Shown here: positions 12,647-24,400 of the stretch, piece by piece
Layout of the letters: every line of letters begins with the position of its first letter
Position numbering within the stretch: the first letter of the stretch is position 1
Assembly (NCBI GenBank): GCA_905250115.1
Contig: CAJNOI010000111.1
Coordinates: forward strand, 62,001 to 126,000
Length of the DNA stretch: 64,000 nt
Direction: 5' to 3'
Source: Adineta steineri
Taxonomy: Eukaryota; Rotifera; Eurotatoria; Adinetida; Adinetidae
Program-made: the position numbers and the translations under genes
The notes under the pieces: generated by a model
What the model saw: only the letters and a program-made list of their open reading frames with translations
Told to the model about the DNA's origin: nothing
Database searches by the model: none

Positions 12647-12805
12647 TGCCTTACTTTCTACTTGTATGTCGCCGTATCTAAACCATTTCGTCAAGAAATC
12701 AAACGTGTCATCTTGAAGTGTTTCAATAAAACACAGCGTCAACAAACGAATACTGCTACGGGCATCATATTACAGAAACAAAGAACCACAAACATCATAG
12801 CGTAG
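12647..12805 (+). CDS. GPCR C-terminal fragment (end of TM7, helix 8, tail)
   Basis: The frame open from the gap reads TFYLYVAVSKPFRQEIKRV then ILKCFNK and a polar tail, stopping at 12805. The FYLYV-x2-SKPFRQE-x-KR pattern is the TM7/helix-8 region of rhodopsin-family peptide receptors, with a likely palmitoylated Cys. The remaining six and a half helices are in the gap or missing. The strand is opposite to the RING fragment across the gap. Confidence 0.6.
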   Translation, partial: CLTFYLYVAVSKPFRQEIKRVILKCFNKTQRQQTNTATGIILQKQRTTNIIA

Positions 12806-12859
12806 ACAGTTCTTACTATTCTATTTGATGTTGTAAAAGCTTTTGTCTATGACTAAATT

Positions 12860-13560
12860 GTAGGTGTATGAAATATTCATCAAAATCTTAATAATAACAA
12901 TATGATTAGTCATTTCTTGATCATCATCAATGCTTGTTGTTCAATATCTAGAGATTTCTCTTGTCGACTAAGAATAAGACCATAAGTGTAAAGACAAGAA
13001 AAAATAAATAGACGGTTTGATTGATAATAGTTCTTAAAGATCGACATTACTCGAATAAAATCTCACTAATATTGTTTAGACTTCGAGCAATATTAAAATG
13101 AAATTGATCATAATATTTTTCTCGAATGGCTAATGGTTATTCGAAGAAAACAAGAACTTTATCATTTTTTAAATGTATCATGAATACTAATTATATTTTA
13201 TTTTTCATAAGAAAACTATTTATATTCATTTTTTTTGAATAGTATATAAAAATCGAATCAGTTGAATGAACATGTTCTATTTGAGATTGTATTTCATCAA
13301 TATGTCAACTGAATATAATTTAAAAAAATATTTTCTTTTATCATTGGTTCAATAGAAATAATATATTTCATAGAATCGTTTCTTTAAATCTTCTATTTCA
13401 TTATCTGGATAAAAACAAACAACAGTTATATTTTCCTTATATTCATCATCATCTTTAGCTTTATTCGAAATTAATGTCTCTATGATTATTCAAGTTGAAT
13501 TTGTAAAAATCAAAAATGTTTATTTCATTTCTGAAATATATAACGGAGGATAAACTCAAT
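12860..13560 (-). pseudogene. Decayed coding remnants, possibly TPR protein
   Basis: On the reverse strand, short stretches read like kinesin-light-chain-type TPR repeats (LAIREKYYDQFHFNIARSLN near 13070-13140; RQEKSLDIEQQAL near 12920-12970). They are broken by stops and frame changes. Another open stretch near 13380-13480 reads KAKDDDEYKENITVV. No intact frame joins them. I read it as an old, broken gene. The TPR assignment is tentative. Confidence 0.35.
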
Positions 13561-13949
13561 TAATTTTGTTATATTAATAGCATCACTGTTTATTTACTTA
13601 CCGATAACATATGAAAAACGAATAAGTTGGTATATTATTTCTTTTTTGAACGATTTCTTTTAATACTGACCTATAAATGTGTACTATGAAGTAATGATGC
13701 CATAGAATATTATTCTCTATGAAAGAAGGATCCTCTTTTATCCTTCATAACAAACCGGGTGTGGCTTTCAAAAGGAGTCTCTCATAAGACTATTTTCTGT
13801 ATGAGTAATATGTACAAAATGAAGTGTTTAATAGAATTTATTTATTAGTGATAAATGATATATAATAAAAAGCAATTGTAAAATGTAACCAAACTCGCGA
13901 ACTAATCAGTTGATGGTTAATAGTCGGTGATTCTCATAAGTTTCCATTA

Positions 13950-14032
13950 CTATGGAGTCTGAGGAGGGTAAATACTTATGTGATTCTTCGTATCCACACC
14001 GCAATCACATCCTCATCCATGTACTCAGACTA
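13950..14032. repeat. Degenerate telomere-like inverted repeat (copy 5)
   Basis: AGTCTGAGGAGGG on the left faces TCCTCATCCATGTACTCAGACT on the right, with TATCCACACC in between. AGTCTGAG/CTCAGACT are perfect terminal complements. It is more decayed than other copies. Confidence 0.35.
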
Positions 14033-14224
14033 CTCTTTTCGTCAAAAGATAGGATCAGTTTGCTTTCCATTGATTCAAGCAAAAAACAGTACAAGAAGCT
14101 GAAAGTAAAAGCATTAATGAGTTTGAGTAAAAGATTGATAAAGAGAAGGTTTTATAAAAAGTGTTAGTATCGGACGAGCATTGTCATTCACTTCACATCA
14201 TTAGGTATGATGAAGAAATAAATT

Positions 14225-15261
14225 TTAACAGTGTTCGAGAACACTGACAGTTCCTCCATTTCGGTTTGCGACGACAATATCGGGTTTATTGTCGTTGTTC
14301 ACATCGGCTACTGCTACTGAAACTGGATCCCCACCAACTGCGTAAGTAGTTTCAGGAAAAAAAGTGCCGTTGCCTTTGTTGAGAATAACACTGATTCTGT
14401 TTGAATTCGCGTTTGCAGAGACAATATCGGATTTATTGTCGTTGTTCACATCGGCTACTGTTATTGATTCTGGATCTCCACTAACTAAGTGAGTACTTGA
14501 AGTAGGAAAAGTGCCCTTGTCTTTGTTAAGATGAATGCTGATGCTGTTTATACCGTGATGTGCGATAATAATATCCGGTTGATCGTCGCTGTTTACATCG
14601 GCTACTACTACTGAATTTGGATTTAAACCAACTACGTAAGAAGTTTGATGAGAAAAAGTGCCGTCGCCTGTGTTGAAAAAAACAATGATGTAGTTAAAAG
14701 TCGCGGTTACATAGACAATATCGGGTTTATTGTCGCTGTTCACATCGGCTACTGCTACTGACAATGAACCTCTAAGATCTTGGTAAGTAACTTGACGAGG
14801 AAAGGTGCCGTCACCCACGTTCAGAAGAACACTAATACAGGTTTTACTTTTGCTTGCAGTGACAATATCGGGTTTACCATCGTTATTCACATCAGCTACT
14901 GCTAATGACAATGGAGCTCCACCAACTGCGTAAGTAGTTTGAGGAGAAAAAGTGCCGTTGCCTACGTTGAGAAGAATACTGATGGTGTTTTTCCCTGTAT
15001 TTGCAGTGACAATGTCGGGTTTATTGTCGTTGTTCATATCGGCTACTGCTATTGATTGTGGAAATGTGCCAACTGTGTAATTAGTTGGAGGAGAAAAAGT
15101 GCCATTGCCTGTATTGAGAAAAACACTGCTGCTGCTTGAATCTCTATTTGCAGTAACAATATCAGGTTTTTTGTCGCCGTTCACATCGGTTACGACCACT
15201 GACGAAGGACTAGCCCCAACTGAGTAGATAGTTTCATCAAGAAATGTACCATTAGAAACTG
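14225..15261 (-). CDS. FG-GAP/VCBS repeat protein, 3' exon with seven repeats
   Basis: An exon with acceptor TTTAG at its 5' border (15261, phase 1) and stop TAA at 14225. It encodes seven ~46-residue FG-GAP units, each with a calcium-binding-type D-V/M-N-x-D-x-K/Q-P/S-D-I core, then a TxxNSISVLLNxGxGTF strand and a YxVGxxPxSVAVAD strand. Such units form integrin-alpha-like propellers, and here a secreted or cell-surface adhesion role is inferred. No upstream signal-peptide exon is certain. One possibility is a splice from the pentapeptide gene upstream, where a GTCAGT donor at 16259-16254 would also leave phase 1. Confidence 0.8.
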
Positions 15262-16250
15262 CTAAACAAGAAAAAAAAGATTTCGATTACAGTTCTTATC
15301 AATGAAAAATAGTATTTCATCGTCTTATTCTATTTAATCTGCAATAGTTCATCTCAACTGAAAGCAAACCAATCAACCAATACACTCAATCCACTACCCT
15401 TATGCCTAATTGTGATCTTTTAGAATCTCACTACTTACATCATTTTTCCAATTCTATCTATCGTCATCAACGACGTTTTAATCTGTTTCGGCATTAGCAC
15501 AGTTATTAATCTCCAATTTAGATAATACATTTGTTTCTTCTGCATTCGTTTATTCATGTGACATCATTCTTTGCAATATCTTTTCAACACAAAATTAATT
15601 TTGTAAAATTCTAAACATATTCTCACAAATACATGTTGAGAAGAGCTAATATTTTGCAACAAACACTAAATCGTGTCTTTACGAGACATAGCTATCAAAA
15701 AGACTAAAATTTCGATGGAACATTACTAGAAGCATATTCTATTCAAATTTACTCATGTTAAGTGAATCCAACGAAGATCTTTTAGTCATATGATAGGTCG
15801 AATTATTCGAGTGCACTTGAAAATCTCTTCACTAAAACGAACAGGCATAGACTATCTCGAAGTATAAATGAGAATGACTCATTCTTTCTGAAGTTTAGAT
15901 GAAAAGTTTAAACTAAGTAGATTTTGTATTTCCAGGACCTATCAATAATTACTGTAGCTTCGAACTGAGTTCTCTGTTACAAGATTCTGGATTTTATTCT
16001 ACAGAAAATTCTACATGGATCTATCTCAGAAAGATAAAAGTAAATAAAACACTTTCACCAATACTACAAACATATCATATGCATAACTTTCAAAATAATA
16101 TTCGAAAGGGAATATTGTCTGAAAATTACTTATCATCATCAAGTATATTCAGCAAATAAGAAACAGAAGCTTCTAAGAGTACAGTTTCTCAAACTAAAAA
16201 AAGAATTGATCGATTGGCAACTAAAAAAGGTACTATAATTCGTGTAACAT
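15262..16250. other. Spacer or long intron between FG-GAP exon and pentapeptide gene
   Basis: No coding motif seen. If the two minus-strand genes are one transcription unit, this is a ~1-kb intron. Otherwise it is the terminator/promoter spacer. Confidence 0.4.
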
Positions 16251-16251
16251 G

Positions 16252-17226
16252 TTACTGACCGACTAATGTTGTTGTTGACGATGTTGATAATGTTGTTGAT
16301 GATGACGACATTGTTGGTGAAGTTGCTGAGGATGTTGTTGTTGTTGCTTCTGATGTTGATAATGATGTTATTGATGATGATGGTGCTGATGATGATGATA
16401 ATGTTGTTGTCGACATTTCTGTTTTTATTATAGTTATTGTTTGTGTTCTAGGTTTTTTTGTTGTCGTTGATGATGTAGTTTCACTCTTCTCTCCATTTGG
16501 CAGAATTACATTATCATAAGATGCCTGTTTTATTTGATCTTTCGTTAGTTTAGCTCCTGACAAATCACTGTTTGAAAAGTGTGCACCCTCCAGATTTGTA
16601 CCATTAAAACTAGCACAACGGAAAGATGAACCATCAAATTTCACCTTATCTAATTGTGCTCCATTAAATGACGCACCATTTAAATTAACAGATGAAAATA
16701 CTGCATTTGACATTGATACTTCATCAAAAGAAACACATTCTAAATCCAGTTGATGTAATGCACCAGTTTGACTTGCTAGATGTACATTATCAAAGTTTAA
16801 CTTATTCAAACGAATTATATCATCCAAATTTGTTATTTTACATCCATTAGTACAATTATTTCTACCAATCAATTGTTTTTCTTTAAGAAATTGTATAACA
16901 TATGCTTTACGTATTGTATCCCATTGGAGATGTGCAGCACGATAATATGCATTTGCAAATGCCCATGGTTTTTTTCTCTCCTTCAGATAACCATCTTTAT
17001 CCAATTTATAAATATGATTTATAAATTCATCATAAAGTGTTTGTTGTCTTAATTCTCTTGATTGTTCCAAATCAAACTGTCGTGTTTTTTCAGCTTCTTT
17101 TTTTGCTTGTTCAGAGTCAATTGCAGCATAAATAGCAAGAGCGATGGGTATAGCAGCTGCGCATAGAATAGTTAATATGTCTTTAAATGTAAAATGCCAA
17201 AAAGCTCGTTTGTTTAAATCTACCAT
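16252..17226 (-). CDS. Membrane-anchored pentapeptide-repeat protein
   Basis: An uninterrupted 324-residue frame. Residues 14-36 are one hydrophobic anchor, residues 40-65 a charged coiled-coil-like stretch, and residues 165-235 pentapeptide repeats of the A(N/D)Lxx/ASFNG type (NGASFNGAQLDKVKFDGSSF). The last ~75 residues are Ser/Thr-rich and probably O-glycosylated. I recognise the anchor plus QQTLYDEFI plus pentapeptide plus ILPNG layout as a family repeated many times in bdelloids; its function is unknown. Pentapeptide repeats build a right-handed quadrilateral beta-helix and are common in bacteria, so ancient transfer is plausible. Position 16259-16254 carries a possible donor that would replace the last residues by the FG-GAP exon. 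Confidence 0.85.
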   Translation of the reverse strand: MVDLNKRAFWHFTFKDILTILCAAAIPIALAIYAAIDSEQAKKEAEKTRQFDLEQSRELRQQTLYDEFINHIYKLDKDGYLKERKKPWAFANAYYRAAHLQWDTIRKAYVIQFLKEKQLIGRNNCTNGCKITNLDDIIRLNKLNFDNVHLASQTGALHQLDLECVSFDEVSMSNAVFSSVNLNGASFNGAQLDKVKFDGSSFRCASFNGTNLEGAHFSNSDLSGAKLTKDQIKQASYDNVILPNGEKSETTSSTTTKKPRTQTITIIKTEMSTTTLSSSSAPSSSITSLSTSEATTTTSSATSPTMSSSSTTLSTSSTTTLVGQ

Positions 17227-17229
17227 TGT

Positions 17230-19160
17230 CTCAATCTGATTTCAGAATGAAGAGTAAAATATTGTGATATGTTCGAATATAAAAAAAACACAATTACTAC
17301 TAATACCTAATCACTCTCTCTCTTTTGCCGTTTCTCTGTTATTTAACAACATATTAAGTAACAGTTTTAATTATATTTTCAAAATCAAATGTTACAAAAA
17401 AATAAAAACTAAATGAATAAGTAAGTATTCATTACAGACACAACAATAATTAGAAAAACAGTTTCTTATTACTTTCAGTATATTGAACATTGAATTTGAT
17501 ATAGGATAGCAAGAATATATAAATATCGGAGATTTCTTCATTTATCTACATACAATACAAAATCATAGAACTTAATTAATTCTCCGAAATGATGGAAACG
17601 ATATTTTGATAGTAACTGAAATGATATGGTTATATCCATTATAGAGTTCTATAAAAAAAGAGAAAAGGGATACTCCAGATTTGAACAATTTATTTTTTTA
17701 GTGAAACCGTTTGTTCCACACAGACAGTTCTGAATAAAAATTTTTCTTTCAGGTATTTTATATAAAAACTTTGATATCCATAAGTTAGTCTAAAAATGTA
17801 GAAGAAACAGTTTTATAACTGACTCAAATTATTTAAACTTGTAATTTATTAAAACTAAGAGTATGAATAAATGCAAAAGGTTGTTTGTACTGTGTGATGA
17901 CAAACTATAGAAATATTTTGTAAGTTTACTTATCTAATGTTTCAATGTGTTCACTGAAAAATGTAACTTTATTACAACTAACAGTGATGGTATACATTTA
18001 TCTTCGTATTCTCTGCTGGATATCACTTTCTTTTGTGAACAAATATAAAATGAAAAAAAAGACTAAATTATCGATTGGATTTATCTTTTATATCTATGTA
18101 TTCATATGAAAGAAACAATATGTGGGCAGTGTTCTTAAATTAATAAACCAAGCAGCAATGTTTAATCGGTTTCTTTGAATTTACTGTTTTATCTTAATTC
18201 TTTTTGGCTAAGAGTTATTCTCTCTCTGTCTCTGAACAACAAGTCAGTTACGAGTAAAGAAATGGAAATATGATCTGAAAACATAACATTTCTTTTTACA
18301 TTTTATTCCACAATGAGTCAGAGCTTATGGGTAAATATTATCCACGTACATAATTATATATCGTAGGTATTTACCACCTCCGTAATTGAATTACTACAAC
18401 GATTTGAAACAAAAAAAAACATCTTATCAATAATATGTTAGATTTTGACTTTAAATAAATAATATAATATTAATAAATGACGAAATCTACTAGCATCATG
18501 TATAGACAAATAAAGAGATTCAGGCAAATTCTTAGACGATTATTTTTTCGATATTTTTACAACATATGTTGAAAACACGCTATCACTGCGAATATGAAAT
18601 TAACTATCTGTTCAACTTTACGTTGAATGATACTTGGAAAACTATTCAATCAAATAAGTAGAAAAACATTTGTAAATCGAATCAAAGTTAAACATGATAT
18701 AGTAGAATTTTGGATGTAGATGTAGTTTTAGATATAAATATTACACTCACTCACCCACTCATATATTTACACTCACATGCATCCTACTCATTGAAAGTAA
18801 CCATGTGATTCCAACATAGTTAACTTTTTTGCTTATCAATACAAACCTTCTCCATTTTCGATCATAAAATATAAATCAAAGCCAACACTTTATTTACAAA
18901 AAGCACGACTATAAATTCCATTATATGAGGTGCAATATAATAGTTTTAATACGAAAAGATCTTTGGTTTAGTTTTTTTATATAAACTTATAAAAAGAAAT
19001 TAAGCCTGTAAAGATAATGAATTTATTTGAAATGGAAGTGAATGAACAGAAAAAGAAAGTCCAATAAATAAGCATACAAAACTGACTCTGGAATATGTGT
19101 ATAATATAAGAGAATAAATGAAAGTAGAAGATGTATCATAGCTGAAGGTCATGACATTGC
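17230..19160. other. AT-rich intergenic DNA
   Basis: No gene recognised. A weak G/C-arm remnant (TAGATGTAGTTTTAGATA ... TTACACTCACATGCATCC) lies near 18715-18785 and may be a decayed member of the telomere-like palindrome family. Confidence 0.4.
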
Positions 19161-19166
19161 CAAAGT

Positions 19167-19711
19167 TCAGTATCCAAATAACTTTACTTCAGAATACTGA
19201 ACACTATTCCCGTAGCCCCGCTTGCTCGAAACAAGAAACCGATAACTTTTGTACTGAATCGAATTGTTCATCAATTGCATAATGCCACAGGTGAGTCTAC
19301 CAGGATTTGTTTGAAGACCACTAGGCCCATTGTAAATCAGAGTCCAGCTCGATCCGAGATTGAGAGATGCCCCAGACTGATTACTTCCTTCCATTGATAC
19401 TGTAAGTGGATCGCGTTCTGGAAAATCATTGGCTGTGCAGATTTGTAATCCTGTAACTAATGATGCACCTCGCTTCAACTCCAGGTAAAAACCAGTATCC
19501 AAACCACATGTGATATCATCTATATACTCTGGACACCTTCCAAAGTTTAAATACTTTGTAGAAGTAGCACCATCGCATGCATTGGCTGGTGAATGGTCTG
19601 TAGGATAATGACCAGATAAGAGGCCAGGTTGTGATGCTTGACTATCCTGATTTATCTTTGTACCATGTATACCGTAGACAGCTCCATCAATACTATCAAG
19701 TGAGATGAGAG
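19167..19711 (-). CDS. Discoidin-like (F5/8 type C-like) lectin exon, 3' end of gene
   Basis: An exon with a clean TTTTACAG acceptor at 19711 and stop at 19167, about 181 residues. Motifs seen are NACDG-x3-KYLNFG, TGFYLELKRGASLVTGLQIC, ERDPLTVSMEGSN, SSWTLIYNGPSGL and a final YRFLVSSKRGYGNSVQYSEV. This is the layout of discoidin/F5-8C-like carbohydrate-binding domains in invertebrate secreted proteins. A signal peptide must be upstream. The best upstream candidate is a Cys-rich exon near 20361-20670, which is broken, with a telomere-like repeat between the two. The exon itself is intact, but the gene may be dead. Confidence 0.7.
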
Positions 19712-19968
19712 CTGTAAAATAAATGAAATATAAAGAATAGAAGAAAACTCACAAAACTCTCTTATTTGTGCAGTTCGCTCTACTGACCAAACAGGTACAT
19801 TATGCGATTGCTCAATAATAACCAGATTAAAATACAAAAACTATTACAAGAAAGATAAAGGATTTCTTATATTTATTCCTTTGTATAAAGAATAATATCG
19901 ATAATGTAATATCCAGAATTTCAACCAAATTAGACAAGTATTAATGAACTACCAGCATATGACTGTCC

Positions 19969-20063
19969 TAGTGAGGGTGTGGGTGTGGGTGGGAGTAGAG
20001 AGAGTCCACATCCGCACCCACCCATCTACATTCAGACCCATACTTATATCCACATCCACACTC
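19969..20063. repeat. Telomere-like inverted repeat (copy 6)
   Basis: The left arm GTGAGGGTGTGGGTGTGGGT is three near-tandem TGTGGG units. The right arm (CCACATCCGCACCCACCCAT, then TATCCACATCCACACTCAAG) ends in the family's terminal CTCAAG. It separates the decayed Cys-rich exon from the discoidin-like exon. Confidence 0.7.
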
Positions 20064-20360
20064 AAGTCCTATATTCTGAACTGTGAATCGGTCCACTAGA
20101 CGTATCTTACTTTTTCTGTTACGATCTTCTGTACAAACAAGATTTACAAACATCCGTAACAGCCTTCAAAAATAAAGCTTATTTCCGAACTCCCGGCATA
20201 AATCTCTAAAAAAAAATTCCTTTTACGAGCTCCTGCGAAAGATCGTCAAGAAAAAATTTTGATTCTGAGAACGAACACTCGGTCATGCTGTCAGATGTTC
20301 GTAATAGGTGGTTCGAAACGTAGTTCATCCGGATATAAATCTAACTGACTGTTCTCTTAC

Positions 20361-20670
20361 TTGTTATCGGTGGACAGACTGGTTGATCAATCATTTACAC
20401 TGGGTAACACAATGGGAGATCGTGACACCGAGGATGTCGAACACATATAGTATCAGATCGATCGCATGCATTAGTCGAAGGATTACATGGCACAAGTTGA
20501 GAACAAGTTGGCTACAAGAAACCACAAACACCAATATCATTTGTATTTACCCTATGGAAACAACCACACGCAGTATTCTTTGAACATCTAGCATATTGAT
20601 CAACGCCTTGACAAATGTTAGATGTCACTAGAATTATAATGAAAGAAACTAATAGATAAAAATCTGCAAT
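20361..20670 (-). pseudogene. Cys-rich extracellular domain exon, inactivated
   Basis: The reverse strand reads a hydrophobic leader (FYLLVSFIIILVTSNICQG), then a Cys-rich module (ARCSKNTACGCF, CSQLVPCNPSTNACDRSDTI, HPRCHDLPLCYP, CPPIT) and a GTAAGA donor near 20360. In-frame stops follow GVCGFL and CYPV, and no in-frame ATG starts the leader. I recognise the Cys pattern from bdelloid secreted proteins, where it precedes a Thr-rich linker. It was probably the front of the gene whose discoidin-like exon lies at 19167-19711. Confidence 0.6.
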
Positions 20671-21102
20671 AACATGAGTACCAAACCTGTGTCACTAAAA
20701 TAGAAAATTGATATATATTAGAAAAATGAACCAAGAAAAAAATGAATATTATTTACGTGAAAAGAAGAAAAACGAAATAACAAATAATATTATTGATCAT
20801 ATTGTGTTTTAGAAGAAGGCAATATCATAAATGAATCTATTTGCTCTTTCCAACACATATATAGTGATTTAAGCCATATTAATTGAAAAATAGAAAGCCT
20901 ATAGACTAATGCTTCTATGAATCGAAATTTGATATTTCTCCTAGTCTTTCTAAAGTATACTAATTCTATTCAATAGAAAAAAATAGAAAATATATGGGAT
21001 TATAAAACAGAACAATCACCATACAATAGATGCACGATTTAATATATTTTCTTATTCTAACAAAATATTTTATTCAATATTGGCTTTTGATTTGCACATA
21101 GT

Positions 21103-21231
21103 AAGGGTGTGGGTGTCTTTGTGAATATAGCTGTTCGCTCTGAGTATATACACATTCCCACACTTTCAAGGGTGTGGATGTGGATTGGATTTGAGTACGA
21201 GTAGGTGTTGCACTTATAACACACCCTCCCT
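21103..21231. repeat. Two adjacent telomere-like inverted repeats (copies 7 and 8)
   Basis: The first unit is AAGGGTGTGGGTGTCTTTGT facing ACACATTCCCACACTTTCAA (21103-21168). The second begins at once with CAAGGGTGTGGATGTGGATT and ends in AACACACCCTCCC (21168-21231). It lies just downstream of the polycystin gene's stop codon. Confidence 0.6.
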
Positions 21232-21421
21232 TCTTTTTACTTCTTTCATCCATCTACATTCACCAATAAGATGATGTCTTCAAAAACGAAAACCGTGTAA
21301 TTCTATGTTACAGAAGTAAAACATCTGATCAATTTTAAAGATTTATTTCGAAAAAAAAAAGATTGAAAATCTATTTAGAGTTCATTATGAGAAAATCTAG
21401 GTAATTTGCGAAAGATAATAT

Positions 21422-24400
21422 TTAGAGTCCAGCTTTGTTCAGCCTTGCTAATTCCTTTCTTTGATCAATATAAATCTAAAAAGACAGAAAATAATTTCAA
21501 TTAAAAAATAAAATAGATATTCACATACTCTATTGAGTGCTTCTAGTAATTGATCCATTCTATCAGGAAAATTTTCAATTGGATCAAAATATTGAGACCG
21601 CATTCGACAATCTCGTTCTCCTTGAATTTCTAATTGACTTAGTTTTTTCAGACCTAAAATATTAATAGACAACTATGTGCTACTATGATACGTCAAAAAT
21701 GAAAGTTTTGTATTTCTGTTAGCGGTAGTATTTTTCAAGTTTGTTCGTATAAACAAAAACTCAGTGCATCCGCTTATCATTTAAGAAGAAATTATGAAAA
21801 TGCATGGCACACAAGAGAAGTTCTAAAGTCTACATACCTGTCCATCTTAAAAATTTCTTTAGCATAAATGATAATATAAGTTGATCTTCTTTTTGATTGT
21901 CGTCTTTCGCATGACGAAAACTATCATTAATTATTGAAAGAAACATACTTAAACAAACAAAAACAACGAGAAGAATAAATAACGTAAAACAGAATGGACC
22001 AAGAAAAGCATCAGCTCTCATTATTTGTGATGCGTCAAATTTCATTAATGTCATTTCAAAAAGCATTTGAGCAGTTGATATTAAACTTGAACATGACGAA
22101 AGTTTTGATACAAATAATAAATAAAATAAACTAAGAAATGCCATAAATACAATTGCAAACATCATTGAAAATGAAATCAGTGCCTTTGCACAATATTTTA
22201 ATGTTTCAGCAAATAAAGATACTCGTTGATTAAATCGAAATAATTGAATAAATTTAATCATACTAAAAAAACAACAATAACCAAGAAGAAATGTTAATAT
22301 ATCATTAACATAAACTGCTAGTTGTAAGTTTATATAAATATAACCATTTGTTTGTTCAAATAATTGACTTATACGATTCGCTTCTTGAAAACGCCAAAAA
22401 TAAACTCCAATGCTTCCTACTGAACAACCAATTATACCTAATTGAATTAATGACCAAAATTGATAAAAATATTTTAATTTTAATTTAAATACTAATCGAA
22501 TTTCAATGATCATAAAATAAATAATAAAAAATATGTAGAGAATTGTACAAACTAATTGTAATATTGATGTAAATGCTAAATTTAAAAAACAAAAATTTAT
22601 TTATCTTTAGAAATAAAAAATATAGAGTAAATTACTGTAGAAATTAATTGGTTCGAAACGAGCTGTTGTATAAATACCACCTGTTGGTAAAAATTCAGCA
22701 AGTAAAGTAACTGCAGTTAATAATTCAACACTTGGATTATATAATGTTAGTTGAATAAAAACAGCTCTTGTTTTCTCATCAATCCAATCTAATTGATGAA
22801 GTTTAGATAAATTTGTTTTCATATCAGATAAACTACCACGAAATTCATATACATAACCACCTCCTCTATATGTTGCAAATTCACCTACATATGTATATGT
22901 ATCTAATTCATCACTCGTAGTATAGTTAAATGCTTTTATCACCGATGAACTGAATTCTTCAGTCGTTGCATTTGTTGTCCATCGTGGTTGAAATAATTCT
23001 GTTTCTTCATTAGCAAAACTATAACTATCTTGGCATGTTAAAATAACACGTTGATTGGGGCATAATTCTGATTTAACACGTAATTGTCTCATTGTTGCCC
23101 AACCAATGAATCGATTAGATTTATCATTTAAAAATCCATTTAAATATTGTGGAATATCTCCATTATACCATTGTTGTGCACGAACATTTGAAACAAAACT
23201 ATTTTCTAACCAATACCAATATTCATCGATTGTATTGATCTGGAAAAAAACAAAATTCATTTCAATACAAGAAAAGAAGAACAAACTTTAGTATAATCAA
23301 CTGTAGTTTGTCTTTGATCGAGAAAATAAGCCCGTAAATGATTGACTTGAAAAAAACTATGTTGTTCACGATTTGAATAAGTTATGACAAAAATTAATAT
23401 TGCAAATATCAAATTAATCAGAAATTCTCGAATAATTGTCAACATTTGAATTTGTTTTAAACGTTGATCACGAGCATGAGCAATTTCATTTTCATTAAGA
23501 CGATTAATACTTTTTAAAGATGGAGAAGAAAATAACGAGTGAAACTATATACGGAAAATTAATTTTTTTATGAAATACTAAAAGAAAACAAACCTCCGGT
23601 GATTGAAGATAATCTTCATCATTGCCTAAATTAAATTCATCATCATCATTTATATATTCACTTGTTTCTTTATCATTATTTGAATTTCGACAAAAACATA
23701 TAAAGAATATAGCCAAACATACAATCTTCAATGAAATATATTGCAAAAATATAGATTAAAAGAAAATAGAAAGTATACTTTGATAGGTTGAGTAAGAACA
23801 ACTGATGAGAAAAAACCAGTAAGAACAGATGTTAACCATTGTTGAGTTTTGACGTCACCAAATTCAATTCCTCGAACAATGATAAAAAATATCGAAACAG
23901 CAATAATTATCATTGAAAGACCATAAGCAATAAATAAACACCACCAAGGAAATGTTATTGAAGATTTCTTTTTCGTAATTGCATGGACATTTTCCGAACT
24001 ACTACAATTAAGAATGCCAAGACGATTATTAATTACCCTCACAAGAAAAATATACGAACGTTTGTTGTGATGGTTTTATCTTATATAATGCTTCATGTAA
24101 TCGTGAAATGTGTTGGCGAGATCGAATACGTCGAAAGAATTGAACAATTAAAACACTTGAAATTAATGTAAATAATTCGACTACTATACCAATTCCAATC
24201 TTAAATATATACGACTCTAGAATTTTCAATTTTTTGCTGTAAAAATCAATATATACCTGTTGAGGTGCTATATAAAAAGGACCAATTGATAAAGCACCAC
24301 TATGTGCTTTACTTAATGCTTTCGCTTCTTTCGATAAATCATAATACATTATATGAATTAACATTGAAGTGAAAAGTAAAACAAAACAACAAGTGCATCG

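Noticed and set aside
18715..18785. Further telomere-like palindrome
   Set aside because: The arms are too degenerate (TAGATGTAGTT versus ACACTCACATGCATC) to separate from chance in this composition.
19652..19837. Upstream exon of the discoidin-like gene (WSVERTAQIREFC)
   Set aside because: A GTGAGT donor is present, but there is no recognisable domain, signal peptide or acceptor, so I did not include it in the gene.
24190..24260. A 40-nt intron between GTATAT and TTCTAG in the polycystin gene
   Set aside because: The frame reads through without a stop, and removing 40 nt would shift it. One continuous exon (24037-24550) fits better.
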